In this document: piece after piece, positions 36,648 through 44,741 of the stretch
How the letters are laid out: each line of letters begins with the position of its first letter
Numbering within the stretch: the stretch's first letter is position 1
Origin: Saprospiraceae bacterium
Lineage (GTDB): Bacteria; Bacteroidota; Bacteroidia; Chitinophagales; Saprospiraceae
Direction of reading: 5' to 3'
Assembly: GCA_027488935.1 (NCBI GenBank)
Contig: JAIYAP010000054.1
Location: forward strand, 62,001 to 126,000
DNA length: 64,000 nt
Program-made: the position numbers and the translations under genes
Notes under the pieces: model-generated
Told to the model about the DNA's origin: nothing
What the model saw: the letters and a program-made list of their open reading frames with translations, nothing else
The model's database searches: none

Positions 36648-37490
36648 ATGGGTTTTTTCACCAGTGCACAAAACAGCAAACATATATTCTACAAGACCAA
36701 CGACGAAGTAGAATTAATGCGTGCGTCAAATTTGCTGGTATCAAAGACCCTTGCGTTAGTGGGTAGCATGTTAAAACCGGGCATAACTGGCCTTGAAATT
36801 GACAAAGCAGCCGAAACGTTTATACGAGATCACAAAGGGAAACCCGCGTTTAAAGGTTATCATGGATTTCCTGCAACGCTTTGTGTTTCTTACAATGACA
36901 TTGTCGTACATGGTATACCAGGGAAGCGAGAATTTTTGCCTACCGATGTGGTTTCTGTGGATTGTGGTGTAGAGTTAGAAGGATTTTTTGGGGATGCTGC
37001 TTTTACGTTTGCTTTTTCGGAAGTAGGCGAACCAGAAATGGAACTTTTAAGCGTTACCTACCGGTCTTTATATCTGGGAATAGAACAAGCAATTGTTGGA
37101 AAACGGATAGGAGATATTTCGTTTGCGGTGCAGGATTATTGTGAACGCAAACATAAATATGGTGTGGTACGTGATTTGGTAGGACATGGGGTAGGAAGAT
37201 CCTTACATGAAGAACCAGAAGTGCCCAATTATGGAAAGAGGGGGCATGGGATGGTACTACGAGAAGGGTTAGCGTTGGCCATAGAGCCAATGGTGAACCT
37301 GGGAGTACGAGACGTTTTTCAAGCATCCGATGGTTGGACCATCCATTCAAAAGACCGAAAAGCGAGTGCACATTTTGAGCATTCGATCGTTATACGGAAA
37401 AATCAGGCTGATATTCTCTCCGATCACAGTTATTTGTTAGCGGAGATAAAAAATAATCCTGAATTAAAGGAAGTTTCACCAAAAAATTAG
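36648..37490 (+). CDS. map: Methionine aminopeptidase, type I
   Basis: 280 residues. The five metal ligands are present: Asp in VSVDCG, Asp in FFGDAAFTF, His in GHGVGRSLHEEP, Glu in IEPMVN and Glu in FEHSIVI. It removes the initiator Met in the cytoplasm. The position between secY and infA is common in Bacteroidota. Confidence 0.96.
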   Translation: MGFFTSAQNSKHIFYKTNDEVELMRASNLLVSKTLALVGSMLKPGITGLEIDKAAETFIRDHKGKPAFKGYHGFPATLCVSYNDIVVHGIPGKREFLPTDVVSVDCGVELEGFFGDAAFTFAFSEVGEPEMELLSVTYRSLYLGIEQAIVGKRIGDISFAVQDYCERKHKYGVVRDLVGHGVGRSLHEEPEVPNYGKRGHGMVLREGLALAIEPMVNLGVRDVFQASDGWTIHSKDRKASAHFEHSIVIRKNQADILSDHSYLLAEIKNNPELKEVSPKN

Positions 37491-37497
37491 ACCTTTG
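37490..37497 (+). promoter_or_regulatory. Candidate -7 element before infA
   Basis: GACCTTTG overlaps the last base of map and is followed by CAG, as at the other TACCTTTGC promoters of the window. No good -33 TTTG lies at the right distance, so it is weak. Confidence 0.3.
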
Positions 37498-37523
37498 CAG
37501 CCCGAAATTCAGAAGGGCAAAAT

Positions 37524-37742
37524 ATGTCTAAAGAAGATTTGATTAAACAGGACGGCGAAGTAGCCGAGGCGCTTTCTAACGCAAACTTTAAGGTTCGCCT
37601 AGAGAATGGTCACGTCATACTTGCCACAATTTCTGGTAAAATGCGGATGAATTACATTCGTATTCTGCCGGGAGATAAGGTGTCGGTTGAAATGTCGCCA
37701 TACGACTTAACGCGCGGACGCATTATCTATCGCTACAAATAA
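37524..37742 (+). CDS. infA: Translation initiation factor IF-1
   Basis: 72 residues, standard length, OB fold: [45 protein letters not shown]. Blocks the A site during initiation. Confidence 0.98.
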   Translation: MSKEDLIKQDGEVAEALSNANFKVRLENGHVILATISGKMRMNYIRILPGDKVSVEMSPYDLTRGRIIYRYK

Positions 37743-37810
37743 TCAATTTGTGATTGTTCCTACTGGGGCAAAAGCAGTTTGTAAATTTTAAACGGACAAC
37801 AACATCCATC

Positions 37811-37927
37811 ATGAGAGTCAGACCGTCGATTAAAAAGCGTTCTGCTGATTGCAAAATAGTGCGCCGCAAAGGCAAGCTTTATGTAATCAACAAGAAAAAC
37901 CCAAAATTCAAACAACGTCAGGGATAA
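37811..37927 (+). CDS. rpmJ: 50S ribosomal protein L36
   Basis: 38 residues, [17 protein letters not shown] then [21 protein letters not shown]. Only one Cys remains of the usual Cys3-His zinc site, as is normal in Bacteroidota. Located between infA and rpsM as expected. Confidence 0.97.
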   Translation: MRVRPSIKKRSADCKIVRRKGKLYVINKKNPKFKQRQG

Positions 37928-38018
37928 TTTGATGTTGGGTTCGTTGTGGTATAATTAAGGCCAGAGGTCTGATTTTGCCAAAGCGCACCGATAGATCAAC
38001 ATTTAAAAATACACAATA

Positions 38019-38396
38019 ATGGCACGTATTTCAGGTGTAGACTTACCCCGTAACAAGAGAGGGGTTATCGCGTTGACCTATATTTATGGTATCGGCTCCT
38101 CTACCGCAAAGGTGGTGCTTGAGAAAGCAGGGGTAGACGAAAGTACCAAAGTTGAAAAATGGACGGATGACAACATCAAGACCATCTCTCGTATCATAGC
38201 GGATGAATTTAAGACAGAGGGTCAACTTCGGTCTGAGATTCAAATGAATATCAAACGTTTGATGGACATTGGTTGTTACCGTGGTTTGCGTCATCGTAAA
38301 GGATTGCCTTTACGTGGCCAGCGTACCCGTACGAATGCGCGTACCCGGAAGGGCAAGCGTAAGACGGTTGCAAACAAGAAGAAAGTAACTAAGTAA
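38019..38396 (+). CDS. rpsM: 30S ribosomal protein S13
   Basis: 125 residues. [25 protein letters not shown] and [33 protein letters not shown] are conserved. Contacts the 50S and P-site tRNA. Confidence 0.98.
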   Translation: MARISGVDLPRNKRGVIALTYIYGIGSSTAKVVLEKAGVDESTKVEKWTDDNIKTISRIIADEFKTEGQLRSEIQMNIKRLMDIGCYRGLRHRKGLPLRGQRTRTNARTRKGKRKTVANKKKVTK

Positions 38397-38496
38397 TACT
38401 CATTGCGGGTTAGGTGCTATGTACAGGTGTCAGTAAACTGAAATCATCTGGGTACTGCATCATCACATCATCGAATCATCACATCGACTATACACA

Positions 38497-38889
38497 ATGG
38501 CTAAAGGAGCTGCTAAAAAAGTTGTAAAGCGGAAGGTAAAAGTTACCCCGGAAGGAATCGTCTTCATTCAGGCGAGCTTCAACAACATCATTATCTCTAT
38601 CACCAATAAGCAGGGTGAAGTGGTTTCCTGGGCATCGGCCGGTAAGGCTGGTTTCCGTGGTTCTAAAAAGAATACACCATACGCTGCACAAATTGCTGCC
38701 AACGACTGCGCGAAAGTTGCGTTTGACGCGGGTATTCGTTCGGCTGAAGTTTTCGTTAAAGGCCCGGGATCTGGTCGTGAGGCGGCGATCCGCGCGATTG
38801 ACCAATCAGGCATTAAAGTGTTGGTTATCAACGACGTTACGCCGATGCCACACAACGGATGTCGCCCGCCTAAACGTCGTCGCGTTTAA
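38497..38889 (+). CDS. rpsK: 30S ribosomal protein S11
   Basis: 130 residues. [46 protein letters not shown] and [18 protein letters not shown] are conserved. In Bacteroidota S11 lies at the platform near the mRNA exit and the occluded anti-SD, in keeping with the SD-less starts here (family knowledge). Confidence 0.98.
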   Translation: MAKGAAKKVVKRKVKVTPEGIVFIQASFNNIIISITNKQGEVVSWASAGKAGFRGSKKNTPYAAQIAANDCAKVAFDAGIRSAEVFVKGPGSGREAAIRAIDQSGIKVLVINDVTPMPHNGCRPPKRRRV

Positions 38890-38960
38890 GCATTCCACAC
38901 GACTGTTTACCACAACAGCGTTATTATACACATTGACCACAATCAATACATTCACATAGA

Positions 38961-39575
38961 ATGGCTCGTTATACAGGACCTACCACAAAAAAGTCGCGTG
39001 CATTTGGCGAATCTCTCTTCGGATTAGATAAATCCTTTGAACGTCGCAAATACCCGCCAGGACAACACGGACAATCGCGCAAGAAGAAAGCTGCATCGAA
39101 CTACTCGGTTCAGTTGACTGAAAAGCAGAAAGCAAAGTACACTTATGGTATTTTGGAGCGCCAGTTCCGCCGTACTTTCCATGAGGCTACTCGTCGTCAT
39201 GGTGTTACCGGTGAGTTATTGCTTCAATTGTTGGAAGCACGGCTTGACAATACGGTTTTCCGTCTTGGCATTTCTCCAACCCGTCGCGGTGCGCGTCAGT
39301 TGGTAGGCCACCGTCACGTAACGGTAAATGGAAATGTAGTAAACATTCCTTCCTACTCCCTGAAACCAGGTGATGTAGTTGCTGTACGTGGCAAATCGAA
39401 AGGACTCGAGATCGTTACGACGCATGTTGGTGCAAAAACCAACAATGTACGCCAGTTTAGTTGGCTGGAATGGAACCCTGATAAAATGCAGGGTGTGTTT
39501 CTCGCTTATCCGCTGCGTGATCAGATCCCAGAAAAGATCAACGAACAGTTGATCGTCGAATTGTACTCAAAATAA
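38961..39575 (+). CDS. rpsD: 30S ribosomal protein S4
   Basis: 204 residues, zinc-free form without the N-terminal Cys cluster: [21 protein letters not shown], then [18 protein letters not shown]-like and [35 protein letters not shown]. Primary 16S rRNA binder with a role in decoding accuracy. Confidence 0.98.
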   Translation: MARYTGPTTKKSRAFGESLFGLDKSFERRKYPPGQHGQSRKKKAASNYSVQLTEKQKAKYTYGILERQFRRTFHEATRRHGVTGELLLQLLEARLDNTVFRLGISPTRRGARQLVGHRHVTVNGNVVNIPSYSLKPGDVVAVRGKSKGLEIVTTHVGAKTNNVRQFSWLEWNPDKMQGVFLAYPLRDQIPEKINEQLIVELYSK

Positions 39576-39591
39576 GAGCAAAATAACGAAA

Positions 39592-39624
39592 GGTTGGCGG
39601 TCGGTAACGGTCGCCAACCATTTT
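39592..39624 (+). terminator. Stem-loop between rpsD and rpoA
   Basis: An 8-bp G/C-rich stem (39592-39599 with 39612-39619) followed by ATTTTC. The spacer to rpoA is 140 bases. Probably partial termination or RNA processing separating ribosomal proteins from rpoA. Confidence 0.5.
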
Positions 39625-39715
39625 CGCGTTTAAACGTTGTTAATCGTTATTACTGCTTTCGGCCCCAAAATCACATTTCTTTTTCCCACCCTTTATAATT
39701 CGGAGCGTTCCACAT

Positions 39716-40714
39716 ATGAGTATTCTCAATTTCCAGAAGCCTGACAAAATTTTGATGCAAAAAGCAACAGATTTTGAGGGCACCTTTGAATTTAAGCCAT
39801 TGGAACCGGGATTTGGCCAAACTGTTGGCAATTCTCTTCGTCGGGTTCTGCTTTCTTCCTTAGAAGGTTTTGCGATTAGCGCAGTTCGGATTGGAGGTGT
39901 TGACCACGAGTTTGCCACCATCCGGGGCGTTGTGGAAGACGTAGTAGATATTGTACTGAACCTCAAACAAGTACGGATTAAGCAAGTTATTCAAGACGAA
40001 AAAAATCCGCAGGAAAAAATTTACCTGACCATTAGTGGTCGTGAAGAATTCCGTGCAGGTCAGATTGAAGAATTTACCAATGTTTTCCGGATCATGAACC
40101 ATGATCTGCTTATTTGCCGTATGGAACCAGCGGTAACTTTGGAGTTGGAATTGACCATCACCAAAGGACGTGGTTACCAGCCTGCAGAAGATGGCGCACC
40201 TAAAGATGCTGCAATTGGTGTTATTCCAATTGATGCGATCTATACGCCGATCAAAAATGTTTCCTACCGTGTAGAAAACACCCGTGTTGGTCAACGCACG
40301 GACTATGAAAAACTGACCATCGATGTAAAAACAGATGGTACGATTCATCCAGAGGAAGCAATTCGCGAAGCAAGCCGCATCCTGATTCAGCATCTGATGC
40401 TGATTACGGATGATAATATTACTTTCGATACACCAGCAAGCCGCGAAGAGAACGTTGTTGATGAACATATCTTGCATATGCGCAAGTTGCTCAAAACCTC
40501 CCTCGAAGACCTGGATCTGAGTGTGCGTGCCTACAACTGTCTCAAAGCAGCTAAAATCAATACTTTGGCTGAGTTGGTACGTTACGACACCCACGAATTA
40601 CTCAAATTCCGCAATTTCGGTAAAAAATCGCTGGTTGAGATCGAAGAGTTGCTGCAAGACAAGGGCCTGACATTCGGCATGGACTTGGCTAAGTACAAGT
40701 TAGAAGAAGATTAA
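39716..40714 (+). CDS. rpoA: DNA-directed RNA polymerase subunit alpha
   Basis: 332 residues. The N-terminal assembly domain has FKPLEPGFGQTVGNSLRRVLLSSLEG, and the C-terminal domain has EDLDLSVRAYNCLKAAKINTLAELVRYDTHELLKFRNFGKKSLVEIEELL, which binds upstream DNA and regulators. Scaffold for polymerase assembly. Confidence 0.98.
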   Translation: MSILNFQKPDKILMQKATDFEGTFEFKPLEPGFGQTVGNSLRRVLLSSLEGFAISAVRIGGVDHEFATIRGVVEDVVDIVLNLKQVRIKQVIQDEKNPQEKIYLTISGREEFRAGQIEEFTNVFRIMNHDLLICRMEPAVTLELELTITKGRGYQPAEDGAPKDAAIGVIPIDAIYTPIKNVSYRVENTRVGQRTDYEKLTIDVKTDGTIHPEEAIREASRILIQHLMLITDDNITFDTPASREENVVDEHILHMRKLLKTSLEDLDLSVRAYNCLKAAKINTLAELVRYDTHELLKFRNFGKKSLVEIEELLQDKGLTFGMDLAKYKLEED

Positions 40715-40800
40715 TTCACCATTTTTTCACAAAGTGTGGTAACCGTTTGAGCGTGTAAAACTGCCCCGGTGCCGCCACCTAAAAATAGGTTTATACCGTT

Positions 40801-41415
40801 ATGAGACACGGAGATAAAATTAACAACCTTGGTCGGACAGCATCGCACCGTCGTGCTATGTTGGCGAACATGACCAATTCGCTGATTGAACACAAGCGCA
40901 TTACAACGACCCTCGCAAAAGCAAAAGCATTGCGTCGTTATGTAGAACCGCTCATCACAAAATCAAAAGACAATACTACGCACTCTCGCCGTGTTGTGTT
41001 CAGTTACCTGCAGAATAAAGAAGCAGTTACCGAACTTTTTAGCACAATTGCCACCAAAATTGGCGATCGTCCAGGCGGTTACCTCCGCGTAATCAAATTG
41101 GGCTTCCGTCGTGGTGACGGTGCTGAAACTGCGATGATTGAGTTTGTTGACTTCAATGATATCTACAACCCGAACGCAAGCAAAACGAAAACTGCGAAAC
41201 GTACGCGTCGTGGTGGCAAAAAAGGTGCAAGCGGTGTTGCTGAAACAGAAGAAACCAGTGTAGTGGATGAAGTTGCTGTAGCGGCTGAAGAAACTGTTGC
41301 GGTGGAAGAAGTGGAAGAAACAACTCCTGTTGTAGAAGATGTTGCTGAAATCGTTGCAGATGAGGTAGCACCTACAGTTGAAACAGAGGAAAAGAAAGAA
41401 GACGAAGCGGCTTAA
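40801..41415 (+). CDS. rplQ: 50S ribosomal protein L17 with acidic C-terminal extension
   Basis: 204 residues against about 120-130 in most bacteria. Residues 1-120 are a normal L17 ([51 protein letters not shown]). A basic hinge [14 protein letters not shown] is followed by a Glu/Val/Thr/Ala tail of about 65 residues (EETSVVDEV to EEKKEDEAA). Last gene of the cluster. Confidence 0.97.
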   Translation: MRHGDKINNLGRTASHRRAMLANMTNSLIEHKRITTTLAKAKALRRYVEPLITKSKDNTTHSRRVVFSYLQNKEAVTELFSTIATKIGDRPGGYLRVIKLGFRRGDGAETAMIEFVDFNDIYNPNASKTKTAKRTRRGGKKGASGVAETEETSVVDEVAVAAEETVAVEEVEETTPVVEDVAEIVADEVAPTVETEEKKEDEAA

Positions 41416-41436
41416 TTAAGCCTTAATACAATACCG

Positions 41437-41473
41437 AAACAGGCGATGCACCTTATGGGAGCATCGCCTGTTT
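41437..41473. terminator. Bidirectional terminator ending the ribosomal cluster
   Basis: A perfect 13-bp stem (41437-41449 with 41461-41473) with an 11-nt loop, AAA on the left and TTTTATTTATT on the right. Ends rplQ (+) and the DUF4340 gene (-). Confidence 0.9.
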
Positions 41474-41497
41474 TATTTATTGTTCAAAACATGCGCG

Positions 41498-42526
41498 TTA
41501 ATTGCGTATTCCTCGCCTCCGGTTATCGCCCGCCTCAAAGAAAAACGAATAGCCCCTGAAAACAGGCCCAAATACCTGATGTTGGGTTAGCATAAATAAT
41601 GCCCCATCGTTGAGGTCTGTAAAGTAGCGCACAATGAACGTTTGCCCTGTAACTGGGTCTTGGTCTACTTCCACAGGCCAGAACCGTGCTTTAGTTTCTA
41701 CTCCTTCTTTGTTTTTGACCGTAATGATCACAAAGGGAACCAAGGCTCGTACAGAATCGCGCACTTGGTTTTTGTTTTCAAAACCTTCTGAAATAAGGCT
41801 TTCGAATTGTAACAAATAGGCTTCCGGTACGCCTTTCCGCTGCGGGCCTTTTAAGATGGGTGTCGTAGAATAGAACGGCGTAACCTCGTAGGTAAGCGGC
41901 TTTGTCTTATTAATTTTAAAAGACTGGCTCTTTTGTTGGGGGTATTCGACCACAACCGATTCTATTTCTTCGGGTTTTTCAGAAAAAACGGCTCGGTCGC
42001 GCCAGTTATCATCGCCTAGCATGTATCGAACGCGCAACTGACCAATAAAGCCCGGTACTTGGACTACGTATGGATTTTCAGATTTATCCATAATCATATA
42101 GGTACCCCGTTCATCGGCCGTAACATCGCCTACATAATAGCATTTGATCTGTTTTCCATCCTCATCATAGAGTTCTACTTTGATTCCTTCCGATGCGATT
42201 GACTTAATCAAACTAGGTTTAGCCGCTTCCGTGGGGGCATATTGTACCCGAACTTGCGCGATTGTTTCCAAAAGTGTTTGGATCGCAGTTGGTCGGACAC
42301 GAAACTGGCCATTATAGCGCCACTGATTTTTTTCTTTTACCAGCGTAGCCGTTTGGCCTTTGCGATCGGCAATGAATATTTTGTGAATTTGGGCGGTTTC
42401 TGGAACGCCAAAATCCATATCCCAGGAAACATCCACGCTGGTTTTCTGATTTTTTTGGGTAAGTACATACCAGGCCGCGATACCAAGTAAGGCAAACAAG
42501 GCCGCTAAGAGCAGGGTTCTTTTCAT
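41498..42526 (-). CDS. DUF4340 domain-containing protein
   Basis: 342 residues. One N-terminal membrane span (MKRTLLLAALFALLGIAAWYVL) and a long periplasmic part with the DUF4340 pattern: KIFIADRKGQTATLVKEKNQWRYNGQFRVRPTAIQTLLETI, GIKVELYDEDGKQIKCYYVGDVTADERGTYMIMDKSENPYVVQVPGFIGQLRVRY, then DDNWRDRAVF. Members elsewhere lie beside ABC-2 type gliding or transport genes; here none is adjacent. Function unknown. Confidence 0.85.
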   Translation of the reverse strand: MKRTLLLAALFALLGIAAWYVLTQKNQKTSVDVSWDMDFGVPETAQIHKIFIADRKGQTATLVKEKNQWRYNGQFRVRPTAIQTLLETIAQVRVQYAPTEAAKPSLIKSIASEGIKVELYDEDGKQIKCYYVGDVTADERGTYMIMDKSENPYVVQVPGFIGQLRVRYMLGDDNWRDRAVFSEKPEEIESVVVEYPQQKSQSFKINKTKPLTYEVTPFYSTTPILKGPQRKGVPEAYLLQFESLISEGFENKNQVRDSVRALVPFVIITVKNKEGVETKARFWPVEVDQDPVTGQTFIVRYFTDLNDGALFMLTQHQVFGPVFRGYSFFFEAGDNRRRGIRN

Positions 42527-42651
42527 AAAAATTTGAAATTGAAAGGTTCAACGCGCAAAAATTAGACAGCAGTAAGGGCGCATTGGGTAGGTGTGGATTA
42601 TGCGTTGCAAAAGAACGCAAGATTTAGCAAAATGTACAAAAGCCCTGCCTA

Positions 42652-42688
42652 AATTTAAAAAGTCTGCCCAGCATTGCGCTGGACAGAC
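42652..42688 (-). terminator. Terminator of the DegQ-like gene
   Basis: Stem 42662-42672 with 42678-42688 (GTCTG/CAGAC and CCAGC/GCTGG, one internal mismatch), 5-nt loop, followed on the minus strand by CTTTTTAAATTT. It lies 55 bases beyond the stop codon. Confidence 0.75.
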
Positions 42689-42742
42689 ACATCAAAACAA
42701 AACGAAAAACCAACTTTATCTTAGGGTTTTACCCTTTATATC

Positions 42743-43885
42743 TTAGTTATCCGAGCGCTTTTTAAGCCGGACGGATGCTTCTTTTTCTTCTCCACTTCGA
42801 TTGTAAACCACGGTAATAGTTTCGCCTACTTTAGAACGACCGATGTACTCTCGAAGTTCGGGGGTACCTGTCACGATTTTGCCATTTATTTTAGTGATAA
42901 TATCCTTTTCGCGCAAACCAGCCACTGCGGCAGAGCCTTGCGGGTCGAGTTTTACCAATGCTACCCCTGGGGTAAAATCGATTTGAAGTGCGTCTGCTAC
43001 TTCGGTATCCATGGTTGCGATATCAGCCCCGAGGTATGGACGCTTGTATTCGCCATACGTGATGAGGTCATCACAAATGCGTTTAACGAGGTTTACCGGG
43101 ATTGCAAACGAGTATCCGGCAAATGTTCCGGTTGGTGTAGCAATCGCTGAATTAATGCCGATTAATTTACCGTTAACATCAACGAGGGCACCGCCAGAGT
43201 TGCCTGGATTGACGGCTGCATCGGTTTGGATGAACGATTCGATGGCACGGCCACCTTTGATAATTTTGATATCGCGGCCTTTTGCGCTAATGATTCCTGC
43301 GGTAACGGTAGAAGTAAGGTCGAACGGATTTCCTACAGCGAGTGCCCACTCTCCTACTTTTACGTCGTCCGAGTTGCCAATTTCGATGGCTGGCAAGTTA
43401 TTTGCGTCAATTTTGATGACGGCCATATCCGAATTTGGATCGGTACCAACGATGCGTGCTTTGAATTCGCGGTTGTCGTGCAGGGTAACGATAAATTCGT
43501 CGGCAAAATCAACCACGTGGTTATTGGTTACGATGTACCCATCGGAGGTATAAATTACGCCGGAGCCAGTACCCGAACGCGGCTGGGCATAATCTTCATA
43601 AGAGTCCCCAAAAAAGTAGCGGAAAGGATTGTACTCCTGGCGTTGGCGTTGTGCTGCAGTTTCCTTGCTTTCTGAGGCTTTTATGTGCACTACAGCAGGC
43701 ATTGAACGATCGGCGGCCTTCGTAAAATCGAAGGGTGCCGGGGTGTCTCCAAAATTCACTTGTTTGGAGGAAGGCGCTGGAACAAACGCTGATACCTTTG
43801 ATGAATTGTCCAGCATTTTAGAAGCACCGACGGTTACCAGACCTCCTACGGCGCCAGCAATAAGCATTGACCAGAATTTATTCAT
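42743..43885 (-). CDS. DegQ/HtrA-type periplasmic serine protease
   Basis: 380 residues from 43885, where MNKFWSMLIAGAVGGLVTVGASKML gives a signal or anchor; 92 in-frame codons upstream overlap the divergent HD-domain gene and are not credible. The trypsin-like triad is intact: His in TNNHVVDFADEFIV, Asp in NSDMAVIKID, Ser in NPGNSGGALVDVNG. A single PDZ domain follows (VALVKLDPQGSAAVAGLREKDIITKINGK). Degrades or refolds misfolded envelope proteins. One PDZ rather than the two of E. coli DegP. Confidence 0.93.
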   Translation of the reverse strand: MNKFWSMLIAGAVGGLVTVGASKMLDNSSKVSAFVPAPSSKQVNFGDTPAPFDFTKAADRSMPAVVHIKASESKETAAQRQRQEYNPFRYFFGDSYEDYAQPRSGTGSGVIYTSDGYIVTNNHVVDFADEFIVTLHDNREFKARIVGTDPNSDMAVIKIDANNLPAIEIGNSDDVKVGEWALAVGNPFDLTSTVTAGIISAKGRDIKIIKGGRAIESFIQTDAAVNPGNSGGALVDVNGKLIGINSAIATPTGTFAGYSFAIPVNLVKRICDDLITYGEYKRPYLGADIATMDTEVADALQIDFTPGVALVKLDPQGSAAVAGLREKDIITKINGKIVTGTPELREYIGRSKVGETITVVYNRSGEEKEASVRLKKRSDN

Positions 43886-44132
43886 TGTTTGACAATTAGT
43901 TTGGCTTAAAATAATCTTAACTTTGTTTGAGCAAGCAAATTTAAAACGATGTTTGCTTCTGTTTGCTGCCAGAAAAGGGTACTTTAACGAAGTATTAACC
44001 AATAAGTTAAGGCTACCACGTTCTGTTTTTTTTAATTCAAAACAATCTTCATAACGTACAAATTGCTGACGTATGTTTGCCCCGACCAATGCGCACCGAC
44101 CAACAACCATAATCGACCGACGAACGCTGCCC

Positions 44133-44726
44133 ATGAAGCGCATGCTCGACGAGCCCAACATGCTGGAGGCCTATTTGCAACCTGAAACTGCATTAGAATC
44201 TCACTGGTTTACCTTGCCGGAGTATCGGCATGGATTACTGTGGGGTGAGCCGCGCTTTGGCCATCCGGAGGGTCAAGTTGCCTTGCATGTACGAGAAGTA
44301 CTGGACAATATTGACCGGATACCTGGATTATCGGGCGCAATGCGTACACAATTGCGTCAAATAGCCCTAGTACACGATACCTTTAAATATGCAGAGGATC
44401 GGTCTCGGCCACGCGACTGGTCAAAGCATCATGGACTAATTGCACGCCGCTTTTTAGAACAATATACGGACGATCGTGCCGTATTGGATGTTACAGAAAC
44501 GCATGATGATGCATTTTATGCCTGGTTGGTCGCGCGGCAGGACAATGTGTTGCCCGGAAAACGCGAGCGTACGCTGGAACATTTATATGAAAAGGTGGGT
44601 TATTGTATGCAGTTGTATTACACCTTTTTCAAGTGCGACACGCTTACAGGAGACAAGACCCTTGCTCCAATGAAATGGTTTGAAAAGAGTGTTCCGCACA
44701 TTACCCTTTTTCAGTTTGTAGATTAA
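44133..44726 (+). CDS. HD-domain hydrolase
   Basis: 197 residues from 44133; starts at 44073 or 44142 are possible. An HD-type metal site is suggested by His in GQVALHVREVLDNI, His-Asp in IALVHDTFKYAED and His pairs in WSKHHGLIARRFLEQY, followed by TETHDDAFYAW. Such domains are phosphohydrolases acting on nucleotides; substrate unknown. It is 15 bases upstream of metG in the same direction and divergent from the DegQ-like gene. Confidence 0.75.
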   Translation: MKRMLDEPNMLEAYLQPETALESHWFTLPEYRHGLLWGEPRFGHPEGQVALHVREVLDNIDRIPGLSGAMRTQLRQIALVHDTFKYAEDRSRPRDWSKHHGLIARRFLEQYTDDRAVLDVTETHDDAFYAWLVARQDNVLPGKRERTLEHLYEKVGYCMQLYYTFFKCDTLTGDKTLAPMKWFEKSVPHITLFQFVD

Positions 44727-44741
44727 AAGCATTCCAGTTAC

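Noticed and set aside
43886-44161. N-terminal extension of the DegQ-like protease
   Set aside because: The 92 extra codons overlap the divergent HD-domain gene and would hide the signal peptide.
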